A DNA stretch of 64,000 nt from Parelaphostrongylus tenuis (GCA_019055375.1 JAHQIW010003609.1:124001-188000), one strand, 5' to 3'; counted from the stretch's first letter, positions 1 through 11,204 are shown. Made by a program: numbers and translations. Notes: a model not told the origin generated them from the sequence alone.

Positions 1-1347
1 ACAAGCGATCTGGAGCAGACTCGAGGGTTGACCCTTCGCATCAGGAAAGCCGTCAGCAAACATCCGCCACAACGCACCTCACGCTCCCACTAGGAAGGTG
101 TTAAATGACCTTCTAATGAATAGAACACTCCACACCAAACACCTCTAAACAACAAACCACACGAATGCAGGTCACCGAGAGTGACTGAATACTGCCTCAT
201 CTCGCTGTTCTCCAGCTGTCACACGTGTAGACACAATATAGGTCAAACAGAACGTACCACTATTACAACTGCTGTTAGGACTTTTTGGCTATGCGCAGAT
301 ATTTCTCAGCACGAGTATTTGGGTCTAATTACAACTTAATCACATCTCCATCCACATGATCTCGGTAGTATGTCACTCTTATCACTTTTGAGAGAAAAAT
401 ATCATTAGAGACTTTACTACGCAGAAAGAAATTTCACCTAAGGGTTACAACACAATAGACCACTTCGATATAACAAGAACCTTTTTTTTTTCAAAATTTG
501 GTTTCCTCAAAAAACCTCTGTAAATTTACTTGACAAGAGTATTGGCCTAAACCCTAACCTGAAACCACATACAAGTAGCAAATCTAGAAATAAATGGTGT
601 AACCCCGAATTAATCGCAATACACCTCATTCAGTTCACTTCCATCACGTCGCGCCTGCTAATACCCAACCCAACCCAATTTAATTAGGCAACATCCACAC
701 GAAATGTGCTCTAAAATGAAACATCCACCCATCAAACAGCAATAAAATTCAAGATGACTGCTTAAGTACGTACACTGCGGGATTGTCTTTGTATCCGAAG
801 AACTTTCTCGAACAAGCCATAAATCTCTTAAAGTATCGTCAATGCAAAAAATCTCCAGAAATCAGCTTCATAGAAAATTGCTTGCCAATGTACTCACCCA
901 GTTCCTCCGAAAAAATGCTCCTTAAAATCAAAGACGGTGCTACCGAGAAATTTTAAAAGGACAGCGAATGCATTCTAATACACAAAATGTTCGATTACAT
1001 CGCCTCATTGCTGCATATGTATTATCTTTGTCTCCCTAAGCAACAAGAAAAGACAAGTTTGTCAACAACGATATGATAATCTCGGCCCTACTGTGGTATT
1101 CTAATGAAAACATAACGTGGAGAGACATATCGAACTGGCGATCAATTGCCGTTCATTTTGTTTCGATACGGGCCAAAGACATAGGCGAATAGGCGAAGTA
1201 ATTCCATACCGATTAAGGAAACTGATCGCATAATAGTATGCGCATGGTAGATTGGGATTGATATGTGGATATGTAAATAATTCTCTGATGCATCGTTCCC
1301 TCTAACTAATGACGATAAAATAAGTTCCATTAATCGATACCACTTAC
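1..1347. other. vab-1 intron sequence, nothing else recognised
   Basis: AT-rich sequence downstream of the exon 5 donor. I found no acceptor followed by Eph-like coding sequence and no repeat shared with the rest of the window. The 62-codon minus-strand frame at 1142-1330 has no coding character. Confidence 0.4.
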
Positions 1348-4300
1348 AGTGATAGTAAGCAATGAGACGCAGACGCCATTCTCTTCAAAACCGAATCGGA
1401 CGAATTCGGTTGATGGATGAAGAGCAACTGATTGAGTCGTTTCAGAGATCTCGGCAGTGGTATCCTTGGTGAGCACCGAAACGGGTGACCTTGAACAAAA
1501 AAAATCAGAAATAAAATGGTAGAATCTCTCATAAATCTCACAAACCAAGTTGAGATCGTTCGGTTGAACGTTTCCTTATCCACGTCGTTTATTTTTCGAT
1601 TGTACTGCTTCACATAGAGGTTGAACGTCTCCTTACATGATTTCGGGTCATGGTACTGATCACAGGATCGTGTGTTGTATAACACGTTTATGTACAAGCT
1701 GAAAAAGTCATAATCATCTACTTATGTTCTGCCACAACTGGCCGATATCGAGATGTAAGAGAATATAGCATACATACGACAACAAATGTTTTCGATATTA
1801 TTTTCATTAACTTAGGTACACGATCTGTCTTTACATTGTACTGTGTGAATCCCAGCCTTGTGGCACTAGATTCGTTTTCTCCAGAATTTCGAGTGCTGCT
1901 TTCACTGCTGCTTAGAATTTTTTCTGTCATGAATGACGTATGATAATCGTCGACCAGATATCCTTGCAGTCAGCTGGAATTCGAGCTAAGGTGTTCCGTA
2001 AAGCGTTCCATGATTGATTGCACGAAAGTGTTCGAGTGAAGGAGGTGATTGAAACAGTACTTTGCTTTTTGATGGTCTGCATCGCTAAACTAACTCTCGA
2101 CTACAGGCCCCTATTACTAAATAATGACTTACATATTAGCTGATTCCCGTGGTATTAATGGCGTGAAGACCCAATTTCCAGGATTCGCGACGTGGAAACT
2201 ACATGCAACGTAAGCACGTTCATTTGACTTCTCGTCCAAACCTCGCCAGGACTCTTCTGTCCACTGAAAAAGGCAACTAACTGGTAATCCAGCCATCGTA
2301 AATTCAAATATCTCATTTGAGTTGCAGTTTGAGCTTAAGTTCCACTTTAAGCTCCAATATAGCCTACCAAGTAACATATCTATAAATTTTAGCTGCCCAA
2401 ATGTTCGAAAAATGCCGTCAAATTTGCTTCCCTAGCAAATAAATTCTCGAAAGTTTTTTCAAGTACAACCTTGACGTGCTCGCTACGTACTACTTCCGAC
2501 GTCCTCAAAAAATGACGGTCTCAAGAATTCTTCTGTTTTGTCAAACATGCATTGATATGTTGCATCATGGGAAGCAATTTCTCACATCTTCCGAGCAAGA
2601 TGGCCCTCTCAAGGACTAGGACGAGACGACGTCTGGTGTCAACGAATTCTCAGTCTTAGCACGGCTCCCATGTCCACTTAGACACTAGCCCATTCTCGTC
2701 GTTATCTCATACTACAATCTCGTCGTCCTCGACTACACTGCACATCCTCTTTCGCTCTTACATTTTAGGCACTCTCACTCAATTCATTACGACAAAACCA
2801 CGTCCTATACACTACACACACCAGTTCCAATCAATCTTAATGTTCTTGGATTGAAAACGAGACTTATAAAATGGGTATTCATTCAAAATAGATTTCCTCC
2901 TAGTTCCGCGCAAAAAACCCTCAATCAAGCTGAATTAATTAACTAACAAATCGGAAAAACATCCACTGGCATTCAACCGAATTTCACTTTGCTGTTAGAG
3001 CTTAAAACGACCATAAACGGATATTCAAAAAAGAATCAAGTGCTAAATGCTCATTTGTGGTATGGAAATAATTAGCTGTCTGAGTTATCGGTCTTTCTCT
3101 CAGTTATCGGCCGACCAAAGCGCGTATGAATGGCTCGCCACCCACTAATTGAATTTCAACGTCTTCTATTAGCGTTCGTAATTTAGAAAATCATTAGATA
3201 AAGATTAAATACGATTATGGGGAGCAACGCATTTGATGTTCATCACCTCGAGCTTTAATCTAATCGACTTCAAGGAATTGAGCGATGCAGTCGGCTTGAG
3301 CATTTGATGTTTATTTGATGGATCAACTAACACTAAGGCAAAAGGTATAAAGCTAATGTGCACACAACACGGATATCAAGAGAGGCGCGAAGACAGGTTT
3401 TCATGAGAATCGTGAGCATCGAAATTCCTTTGGACAACAAAAGTCTGCAATGATTTGAAATCTGGAGTTCTTCAAAACCACTTCAAACTTCCCTAAGGCA
3501 CGAAGTTTGCTCCAGTCGGCCGGTCCCGATGGACCTCGCCTTCAGATACTACTTCCTATTGTGTCCTTAACCGGCAGCGTTTCTCATAAAATCTGCGTCA
3601 AGGTTAAACGCATCTTTTGGCGGATAGAGATTGACACCAAAACATACAAATGAGGTATTGAAAGAAATTTTGTTGACAAGATTCAAGTTGTGAAATTCCT
3701 CACAATTATTGTCACCTATGGTTAAATCAAAAATCAACGCTCAATACATTGCAGCCATATGCCGGCGACGACTCTACGTCATATCGAGTACTTAGCAAAA
3801 AACTTAGATTTATTTCGTGGAGACGAAAAAAAAAACGGCGAAACTGTCTGAAGAACAAAGCAACAAATAAGCACCTGCATTGTGCGACATACTGGCGCCG
3901 GCAAAATGACTGTTTCGCTAATTAAAATTGACCGAATAAAATGAATCCAACCACTAATAAGTCTGCTGGAGAAAGGTGAGCGGAAGTATCAAGAGGACTG
4001 TCATTAGATGGAAAAGGTCTGAAAATTCACTATGATATCTGTGAGAGAAATTACTACACATTCCGTTTACATTTGGCCTAATCAAATAAAGAAAACCAAA
4101 AACAAACCTTAGGGTATCCACTAATGTTGAGTGACGTGTATAACTCTGAACCTCGAGCGTCCTCGGATATGATGGGATACGGGTTCAGTTCCCGCTCGAG
4201 GCTCAGAAATTTGCATACCACTCAGTTATATTGGGTATATAGTCATGATATCATATCACAGTTGAGAAAGCAATTCAATGAAGAATTCTTGTCAAGTATA

Positions 4301-7300
4301 GAGCTGTGAGTACCTTCCCCTCCGTGAGAGCCACGAATAAAACAGGCGAAATAAACAATTTTGTAGCTAAAAGTAGATTAAATGGTAAATAGACCACTTT
4401 TGAAATATGTGCAGCTGACGATCTTAAAGGTGACCAGAAGCGTGAAATTTGAACCCCCTAAATAAGCTCAATAACCTTCAATGACCATCTTGACCGTTGA
4501 GTGTGATAAACTGACTCGAGAGCAGCTCAAATACTCGCACCTTCAACAGCATAAGCACCTCACACTCTAAGATTTTTAACAAATCCGTTCCCTTCACAGT
4601 CTTTTAAGATTTTTTTGAAGAAAATATTATCTAGTTGCAAAAAAAAAAACGATCCAATTGCGTCCTATTAGGGCTCGAACTTCTTCAATGACAACTCAGT
4701 GAGAAATGACAACCGAATAGATAGCAAGCTGCCATAACTACGGATAAAAAGACATGAGATAAGTGTAAAAAGGACAAAGAACAAAATTCAAGTGGAGAAG
4801 AACAATACGCATGCGGCACAACATTTATAGGATCGAATCTGAGAGATTTCAAGTAAAATGAAAATGGAAACTAAACACAAAATGCCAAAAACTCACGCCA
4901 TCCGCATCTCCTCGTAACGATAACTGATCCCACTTCAGATCTGTTGTTGCCGACCTCGTATCCATCAAAATTACTGAAAAAGCGTTGAGAATGAGAAAAA
5001 CTTCCTCAAGTCTCTTCACCAATATTAGGCTCTGATCGAGCTCAACATTTGTTTGAACTCTATACGTGAAACATGTCCCCGTGCCATCATGCACACCTAC
5101 GAAATCGATGTGCAATGTCAAGTGACTTGAATATTTTTACAAAACGCCGTACCGACACTTGACATCATGCGGTCACTTGGCAGTATAGTGTCTTAGACAA
5201 TGGAGAGACGCTAATAGCTTCACACTTCTCCCTCTTCCTCGGAGAATTACCATTAGGGTCAGCGTCACACAATCGGAAATCTATTCACTCATCGCAAAAT
5301 GAAGCCCGGCGTTTCCAATATTGGGTGACTATAAAGCACTATGGTCTAAAGACGAGGCAAAGTCATGACTCCAAAATCTTTAAGGTAAACTTCTAGGGAA
5401 AATTCTAGTTTGCTGACCTTAATAACTAGGATACTATATCAACAAGTATTCTTCATAATAACCGCTTTCTCAACGGCGATATGTTATTTCCATACATCCA
5501 ACACTGTTTCCGAAGACCCCGGAAAGACTCAGAGGCGCGTTCAACTCCCGCCCGAGGTTTGAAGTTCTGCATATCAGTTAGCATTCTTGATTGAAAATAA
5601 TTCATGTAACAATGTAACCAAGCTATTATCCTTGCTAAAATTTTCAAAGATATAGATTTGTGCTTCGGAGTTCATTCAAGGCACTCGCAGATCATAGAAA
5701 AGCATAGAATAAAGCATGTTTTGTAAGACAATAAGCTGCATTTTCAAAGAACTGAATCACAAATCTAAAAAAGAAGTAAGGAATCTCAGAAAATACTGCG
5801 AAATGATGTGTGAGCTTGTTCGAAAGAAGCAAATCTTGTAAGCCGATAGAAATCTTGGTCGATAAATTTATTCAATTGACTACAGGCTGGTAAATTCCCA
5901 TCAAATATAACCAACGACTTAGTGCTTTCGAAACAAAAGTGCTTAGACATGAGTGGTTTTCACTATTCTAACAGATGGTAGTATTCTCACGTTTGATAAG
6001 AGGCTCTTGAAGTCTTAACGTCAAGAATCCAGTCGCCGTATGAACGAGGACGTGAGTCCAGTTCGGTTCTTCAGTGCACTTCAGAATACCACATCATGAT
6101 CCCTGCGAATGGACTATTCGCCCGATCCAAACCCCTTGAATTTTCCCTAATTTGAGGTTCGATGGATGGTTACCGAACCGTGAAAAACTTCGATAGGCCC
6201 AAATCCTGCATCCGCCAAATTTCGCTCGCTTCCAAACATGATGGACATGAATGCGAACGGAATGCTTCCTCCGTTCATCGAAATTGTCGTAGTGAACTTT
6301 ACATGAGGCCGATAAAATCGGCAATACGACGACAACGACGAACGTCGTGGACGAGTGGCTGGCCGATTAGTGGAAGCGATTACGTAAAGTGAAGTGACAA
6401 CTACTATATTTGGCCGCCGACGTTCACCTTCTCCTCCGACGTGGTCGCTAACCTTTTCGTGTTGATCAACACCCGGAGAGATGGTTCCTCGACCCTTCCC
6501 TCCAATATGCCACAAACACTACGAGGCCATACTCATCATCGTGATTGATCAAACAACCGTACTAGAGAAATCACTTCTCGATAGTGAAAATCAAAAACGC
6601 TAACACTCTCTCAAAAATATTCTCAATGGACTCAATGAATTTAGTAGATTTCAAAAAAGTACTTCTAACAAATTCGATTGATCTAAGAATTCTCAAAGGT
6701 ATTTTTGATAGATAAAACTGATAAATCTAATAAACTTCTGAGGAAGTCAACACAGCTCAGCTATCATAAAACCTTTAGAGAAATCTTGAAAGAAGAGTAC
6801 TGAAAACCGCTCATATAATATATATTTACATATCTATATACACTTATGTACACATACATATACACACGTACATATACATGTGTATGCGTATATATGTCAT
6901 GCAATCTAAGTACGTATATATGCATGATACACGTAATGCACACACATATATGTATATGTATATACATTTATCTGCATATATACATATAACACCGTTAAAG
7001 GTTGGTTCCTAACAGTTTCGATACTTTACACTGGAAAAAGTGGTGGCGAAAAGGTGGTATCGCTGCAGTGATAGCAGCGCCCACGGTATGGGCCAAACGC
7101 AGGTTCAACTCTCGCCTTTGGCCCTAAAGTTAAGCATACCACTCGACATTCTTAGGTATATGAAACACAGCGCTAAAATATGGTCTTACTACCCGCAGAG
7201 TTGAACGTTTCCACAGTTTTGATACAAAAGTGATAACAATAAAACAACTACTTTTGAAAGTTAGAGTTTCAACTTTGTACAATAAAGTATAATTGTGAAA

Positions 7301-9223
7301 AAGTATCCCACCTCTACTCTTTTCGCGCAGAGTATTGGATCTCGCTAACTTCACAGGGGAAAGCTACTAATCTCTCCACTATAAGCGCCTCCTTTAACCC
7401 TTTCGGGGCCGTGGACCCATCTCCTCTACTGAATTTGGCTTCTCTGACTCCTAATGTGGAACGCATTGAATGTATTATTGGGATATTTCAATTGCATCAA
7501 TGTTGTTATTTCTCTATGTTATGTCATATGTAAATATATTATGCTGTTAAAAATAGGAAAACAACAACAATTATACAATTGAAATAATGCAATAATACAT
7601 TCAATGCGATGCTACGCTGGAGGCTGGAGATGCAGAGGAGGTGGATCCACGGTGCCCAAAGGGTTAATGAAACTACATGTTCCTTTATTATTTGCACGGT
7701 ATTTCCCACTCTTTACATTGATCACGTCAAAATAACGAAAAATACCTAATCAATAAGCTTAAGCCTGACCAAATCCAAGTACAAACCACATATGACACTA
7801 GACTAAATGCATGCCAGAGAACTACCAGTGTCAGGAAATTAGTATGCCTAATAACTGGGTTTGCTCATCAGAGGTCGGTCGGACACTAATGCATACATTC
7901 TTTTGTCTTCATCTCATTTCTCTAGTCTTCTCCACTAATCAACGATTCCCAACATCATGAACACTCCGAAAGTCTTAATGGAAGCTCTCAGCTCTCCTAA
8001 TTAATCATAAAAAGATGGATCCATCTCGTAGAAACCACCTGACATACGTACTGAGTGTCGGAAAATCTTTAGAGGTCGATATCCTCCGCATAGATTCAGT
8101 TTAGTTGGTCTCCTTTACTGCAAATTTACTTTGAAAAACCAAACAACCGCGGGAATTACCGCGGTTTCTGTGCCATAGCCTGGGTTATATGAATGCTCTA
8201 GACACTCAGATCTATAATAGATTTCTTTGAGAATGAACTCAACAATCGGGAGTGTCCGCTATCGCCAGCTCCATCCATCCTATTTTACACATCTGTGTGA
8301 GAAGTGATGTGAGGTGTGAACGACAGTTGTGGCCCTATCGAATATCAGTCGCCAATCAAAATCTCTCAACTCCCTAATCTCATACACACACAGACACCTA
8401 TACTCAGTGAGATAATCCAAAAAATATCCTGACAGCATATTTCAAGCCTTTCATAAGGTGTGTTATGGCACTTATAGAGTGTTTAACACATGTCCCGGCC
8501 TTTCAGCCTCATCAGTAGCTCGGTGCTTTTCGGTTCAGTCAGTTCCTCGGGATGGATATGCACCTTATATAAAGGAATTGACGGTGAACTACTCAAACTC
8601 AACATATGGTGATTGGACCAATGGCGTTCCTTGAGGGTGATTGATTGTCTATTGTCATTTGCTTGGCTTACGGCTATTACGCCAATATATGTATACCGAC
8701 ACTTTCACTCGATTATTCTGAGAACTTGCTTCGAATTAATACATCTTGGCAGCATATATTAAGCTTAGAAACTGGCTAGAATTCTTATCTTATTAGCACA
8801 TCCTCGTATCGTCTCACCCTTCCTCAAACGAGAGCTAATAGAGGAGAGCACTGACATCACACAGAGTCGACAAGGATCCTAGGAATTTAATACCAAATAA
8901 CAATCATTAGTATGGAATGATATGCCTTAGAAAGGCCGTTGTTCTCTTCGATGTCAATCTCTGATAGACCTGATAAACCTCCTTGACGACGGAGACGACA
9001 GTAACAAGCTAATAGGTGTAAATAGGTTACGATTACGCAATTAACTAGCAAGCATGGACATTATTGACTCAATGTGTTGGAAGAGGTCAGATAAATCGAA
9101 GTGAGTGAGAAAATGAAAGGGAAGAAGGTCTAAAAGAGTTTGAAAAAAGATCATACCTTGTGAAGCCGAGCACAGCTGGGATACCGAGGGCAGAAGTAGG
9201 CTTAAAAGCCTCAGAATCCTCAT
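1..9223 (-). CDS. vab-1: Eph receptor tyrosine kinase (VAB-1-like), 5' part only
   Basis: Cell-surface receptor for ephrins, with roles in axon guidance and epidermal morphogenesis in nematodes. Five minus-strand exons (9157-9223, 4897-4973, 2133-2263, 1546-1698, 1348-1489) join in frame to 190 residues: a signal peptide (about 1-21), then the ephrin-binding jellyroll domain from about residue 23 onward. Seen directly: the start of the domain (LMDT...DLKW), an NW..TPLIPR motif (78-87), the CKETFNLY signature (113-120) and GVCVSL (181-186). The four family cysteines are present at 69, 104, 113 and 183. Cysteine-rich, fibronectin III, transmembrane, kinase and SAM parts are not in this window, so the gene runs off the left edge. 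Introns are about 4.2 kb, 2.6 kb, 434 bp and 56 bp. No frameshift or stop was seen. The family assignment is strong; the orthology to vab-1 is inferred because nematodes generally carry one Eph receptor. Confidence 0.88.
1348..1489 (-). CDS. vab-1: vab-1 exon 5: ephrin-binding domain, last strands
   Basis: A 56-base intron ending TTTTTTTGTTCAAG precedes it; the donor is ACT|GTAAGT. It is 142 bases and encodes residues 144-190. VRFGFEENGVCVSL corresponds to the conserved FYLAFQDVGACVAL segment and supplies the fourth conserved cysteine (183). It leaves in phase 0. The next exon (expected to start near the V.VYYK.C segment) was not found between here and base 1. Confidence 0.88.
1546..1698 (-). 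CDS. vab-1: vab-1 exon 4: ephrin-binding domain with CKETFNLY
   Basis: The acceptor is GACTTTTTCAG. It is 153 bases and encodes residues 93-143. It carries the SC...SCKETFNLY cysteine pair (104 and 113), the most diagnostic Eph signature in the window. The donor used is TTG|GTTTGT, a weak site chosen because it is the only one giving the right phase to exon 5. The alternative GTGAGA four bases downstream breaks the frame. Confidence 0.88.
2133..2263 (-). CDS. vab-1: vab-1 exon 3: ephrin-binding domain
   Basis: The acceptor is TGCCTTTTTCAG and the donor is ATAT|GTAAGT. It is 131 bases and encodes residues 49-92. It contains the first conserved cysteine (69) and the NW..TPLIPR..A motif typical of Eph receptors. 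It leaves in phase 2, matched by exon 4. Confidence 0.9.
4151..4262 (+). repeat. SINE family A copy (tRNA-derived)
   Basis: The box-B-like GGTTCAGTTCC is followed by a CCCGCTCGAGG arm and the family tail (TTTGCATACCACTCAGTTAT...). It lies in vab-1 intron 2. Confidence 0.65.
4897..4973 (-). CDS. vab-1: vab-1 exon 2: start of ephrin-binding domain
   Basis: The acceptor is CGCTTTTTCAG and the donor is GGC|GTGAGT. It is 77 bases and encodes residues 23-48. The motif LMDT followed by DLKW matches the conserved LLDT...GELGW start of the Eph ligand-binding domain. It enters in phase 1 and leaves in phase 0, compatible with both neighbours. Confidence 0.85.
5505..5615 (+). repeat. SINE family A copy, diverged
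   Basis: The box-B-like GTTCAACTCCCGCCCGAGG is followed by the tail TTCTGCATATCAGTTAGCATTCTTGA. It lies in vab-1 intron 1. Box A is eroded. Confidence 0.6.
6290..6520. other. GC-rich block in vab-1 intron 1
   Basis: Open frames occur on both strands, with several CGACGACG-type runs. The frames do not share splice phase with exons 1 and 2, which already join directly, so this is probably not a vab-1 exon. It could be a regulatory island or an old repeat. Confidence 0.3.
6812..6992. repeat. Degenerate TA/CA microsatellite
   Basis: About 180 bases of interrupted TATA, CATA and ACAC repeats. A 67-codon minus-strand ORF here is a by-product of the repeat. Confidence 0.85.
7041..7172 (+). repeat. 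SINE family A copy
   Basis: A tRNA-like head (GGTGGTATCGCTGCAGTGATAG) with the box-B-like GGTTCAACTCTCGCC and the tail TAAGCATACCACTCGACATTCTTAGG. It lies in vab-1 intron 1. Confidence 0.65.
7394..7667. mobile_element. Foldback MITE flanked by TTAA
   Basis: A 274-base element bounded by TTAA at both ends (7394-7397 and 7664-7667). The two halves are inverted copies for well over 100 bases: TTAACCCTTTCGGGGCCGTG at the left matches the complement of the right end, and CGCATTGAATGTATTATTG recurs inverted. It has no coding capacity. TTAA target sites and terminal CCC are typical of piggyBac-like MITEs; that family assignment is an inference. It lies in vab-1 intron 1. Confidence 0.8.
8440..8590 (-). 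repeat. Repeat family E copy with decayed hammerhead ribozyme
   Basis: On the minus strand this copy is clearly related to 58405-58512 over about 110 bases, including CTGAACCGAAA.GCACCG and CTACTGATGAG.CTGAA. The hammerhead core CTGATGA (8509-8515) and a good stem II are present, but the conserved GAAA has become GGGA and stem III is rearranged, so cleavage is unlikely. It lies in vab-1 intron 1. Confidence 0.7.
9157..9223 (-). CDS. vab-1: vab-1 exon 1: start codon and signal peptide
   Basis: The exon encodes 22 residues, starting MRILRLLSLLLP, a basic start followed by a hydrophobic core and a small-residue cleavage region. It ends AAG|GTATGA in phase 1. Exon 2 begins with the two bases needed to complete the codon, giving a valine exactly where Eph ligand-binding domains begin. 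The reading frame is also open upstream of the ATG, but the hydrophobic core starts at this methionine. Confidence 0.78.
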
Positions 9224-9368
9224 ATTTGAGTGCCTCGAAAGTCTTACGAATGAATATCGAAGCCGTTGTGAATCTAGCAATACCGCATAACTGCTGGTTT
9301 TAGTAGACGCAGAAATGATGCTGGAATAACGAGAATAGCAGCCAATTTGCTTGAACTAATCTCTCCTG
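9224..9368 (-). promoter_or_regulatory. vab-1 5' leader with possible SL trans-splice acceptor
   Basis: A strong acceptor (TTTGTTTTTCTTTTCAG) precedes base 9365, 142 bases upstream of the vab-1 ATG, and no in-frame coding exon starts there. In nematodes this arrangement fits either an SL trans-splice site or a 5' UTR exon. Which one cannot be decided from sequence alone. Confidence 0.5.
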
Positions 9369-9450
9369 AAAAGAAAAACAAATCAATTAAAACGATATTT
9401 TCAGTTAGAACCGTCCGGATACAAAATAAATCAGCGACAAAATGGAAGAA

Positions 9451-9565
9451 TTGCATATCCCAGGATGTTGAGTGATTTGCAAAACTTTAGACTCGACTGG
9501 GAGTCGAACCCAGGCCTCACCAAATCCGGAGCGCCCGCGTTTTCGAGTGTCGCAGACCACTTAAC
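9451..9565 (-). repeat. SINE family A copy
   Basis: Read on the minus strand, the box-B-like GGTTCGACTCCCAGTCGAG is followed by a tail ending in CAAATCACTCAACATCCTGGG. It sits just upstream of the predicted vab-1 leader. Confidence 0.65.
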
Positions 9566-9586
9566 ATTCCTGGATATAGGATAGAA

Positions 9587-9830
9587 TCAAAAACTCTCAT
9601 AAAATGGAAACATTGCCGATGGAACAGAGAGGAGATAACCGCAATGAGGGAAGGGAGGGTTTACGACGACCACGACGACAACATGATAGGGGTCTTTTCT
9701 AAACAAGGCGGACCCCAAAGGCGGAGACAGCGATGGGTCAGAGGGCGACGACACGCCCATCGGGACAACCCGATCGGCTTCATTCGCCGCCAATTCATTC
9801 GCCGGTCGGGAAGCAAATAATCACTGCCAA
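9587..9830. other. GC-rich block just upstream of vab-1
   Basis: This stretch is clearly richer in G+C than the surroundings, with several CGACGACGA-like runs. It lies immediately 5' of the predicted vab-1 leader, so it may be promoter-proximal. A 68-codon open frame on the minus strand is dominated by low-complexity valine and proline-serine codons and is not convincing as a protein. Confidence 0.3.
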
Positions 9831-9904
9831 AACACCTACGAAAGTCTTACAAGTGACTGGGGCTGGTTCGGATCACAAATTAAATGAATAATATGCGGAA
9901 AACT

Positions 9905-10015
9905 CTATAATAGGACGCGCCTACGGGGAAGCTGGACGCGGGTTCGACTCCCGCCTGAGGTCGGATTTTTGCACATCAGAGCATTTCAGTGGATGTATAG
10001 TTATTACATCATTTC
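9905..10015 (+). repeat. SINE family A copy, 5' eroded
   Basis: Contains GGGTTCGACTCCCGCCTGAGG followed by TTTTTGCACATCAGAGCATT and the usual ATTACATCA tail. Confidence 0.65.
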
Positions 10016-10675
10016 ATTGATAAAAAAACCACTGAACGGCTCTGTCCGTTCACTACCAAAGAATCTTCACGGTATGCCGCATAATCCTTATAGAGTGTTT
10101 GACGGTCAGAAATGCCACCTGGATAAAACATGATACGAAGAAAAACGAAGAGGAGAATGAGTGGAAAATCTCATTCCCACACTAATCGATAATATCTACG
10201 ACCAACAGAAAGATCTAAATCTCAAAGAAGTCTGGGACAATCTATGACGTCATCAATTCAAGTCGTGGAAATTCACGAGAATAGGAGAAATTACTCAGTA
10301 ATAACAACGGAAATAATATAAATATGATGAGCTCTCCTCACAAAGCACGAGCTTTGAAGGAACAATCGACAGTATCAAAGGAGGCGAGGAGAAAAAGCAG
10401 AGAAAAAGATTTTCAATCGAATTCTTTCTGGAAAAATAAAAGAAAAAACTCCAATAACCCTTCGATACCGGAAAGCGAGCGTTTTTTTTTGTGGACTTTG
10501 CAAAAAATAAACCGCTCTTATCTATGGAATTTCTAGGTATATTATCAGTAATAGGTCAATTTTCAAATCAAAAAGAATAAAAATTGGATATCTCACACCA
10601 AATGAACCGGATAAAAACCGACGAAATCAGAAGAGAACCAGAGGAGATTTCAGCCCAATAATTACTAAGAGAAAT

Positions 10676-10860
10676 GTGCCTCGGTGGTGTAGTCGTAGAG
10701 CACGCGTTCCCGGATAGGATGAAACGTGGGTTCGATTCCCGCCTGAGGCCGTGTTTTTGCTCACCACTCAATTCTCTTAGTTATATAAATAACATCATAA
10801 CACTGCGAAAAAAGCAGTAGAAATACTATAATTTCCAATAATTACTTTTAGCAAATAATT
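10676..10860 (+). repeat. SINE family A copy, best preserved
   Basis: A near-complete tRNA-like head: acceptor arm GCCTCGG pairing with CTGAGGC, box A TGGTGTAGTCGTAGAGC, and box B GGTTCGATTCC. It is followed by the family tail TTTTTGCTCACCACTCAATTCTCTT. It is not annotated as a functional tRNA because it is one of more than a dozen copies that share the same non-tRNA tail. Confidence 0.8.
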
Positions 10861-11040
10861 GACTAATAATGAATGTACATTAAGTAACTACAATAACTTT
10901 AGATACTTAACCAAAATAATAAATACTACAGCGGTCTAGCAAATAAGAGAAAATATAGAGTTGAAGATCAAAAGTTAGGAAGTTGTGAGTAGCCGACATC
11001 GTGAGACAGAGAGTCTCTCGAGACAATAGTCAATACAATA

Positions 11041-11135
11041 TATTATACCCAATAATGTGGAGTGCTGTGCAAAAACATTTGCGTCAGCCGGGATTCGAAC
11101 CCAGATTTCACTCTTTCCGATAGCGGCTGCCCCGC
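11041..11135 (-). repeat. SINE family A copy, left arm of an inverted pair
   Basis: The minus-strand copy includes GGGTTCGAATCCCGGCTGACG and its tail. It is nearly identical, in inverse orientation, to the copy ending at 11320. Confidence 0.75.
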
Positions 11136-11204
11136 CAGACCGTCGACGGTTGGCTGTTGACAGGTTACGCTTTGTAGCATAAAAAGAGTGCTGTGCAGAA
11201 CGAG

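Noticed and set aside
1718..1930. 70-codon minus-strand frame between vab-1 exons 3 and 4
   Set aside because: Exons 3 and 4 join directly in phase and continue the Eph domain without it, so it is intronic.
6147..6515. 122-codon minus-strand ORF (and a 76-codon plus-strand ORF) in vab-1 intron 1
   Set aside because: Both strands are open because the patch is GC-rich, and it is not phase-compatible with the flanking exons.
9157..9293. Alternative minus-strand frame over exon 1 reading like a soluble protein
   Set aside because: Only the frame beginning MRILRLLS gives a signal peptide and the phase required by exon 2.
9274..9456. Minus-strand frame after the 9366 acceptor that could be a coding exon
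   Set aside because: It hits a stop before the signal-peptide ATG and is out of frame with it; it fits better as a 5' leader.
10676..10756. Candidate tRNA gene
   Set aside because: The cloverleaf-like head is one of many copies sharing a non-tRNA tail, so it is a SINE head.
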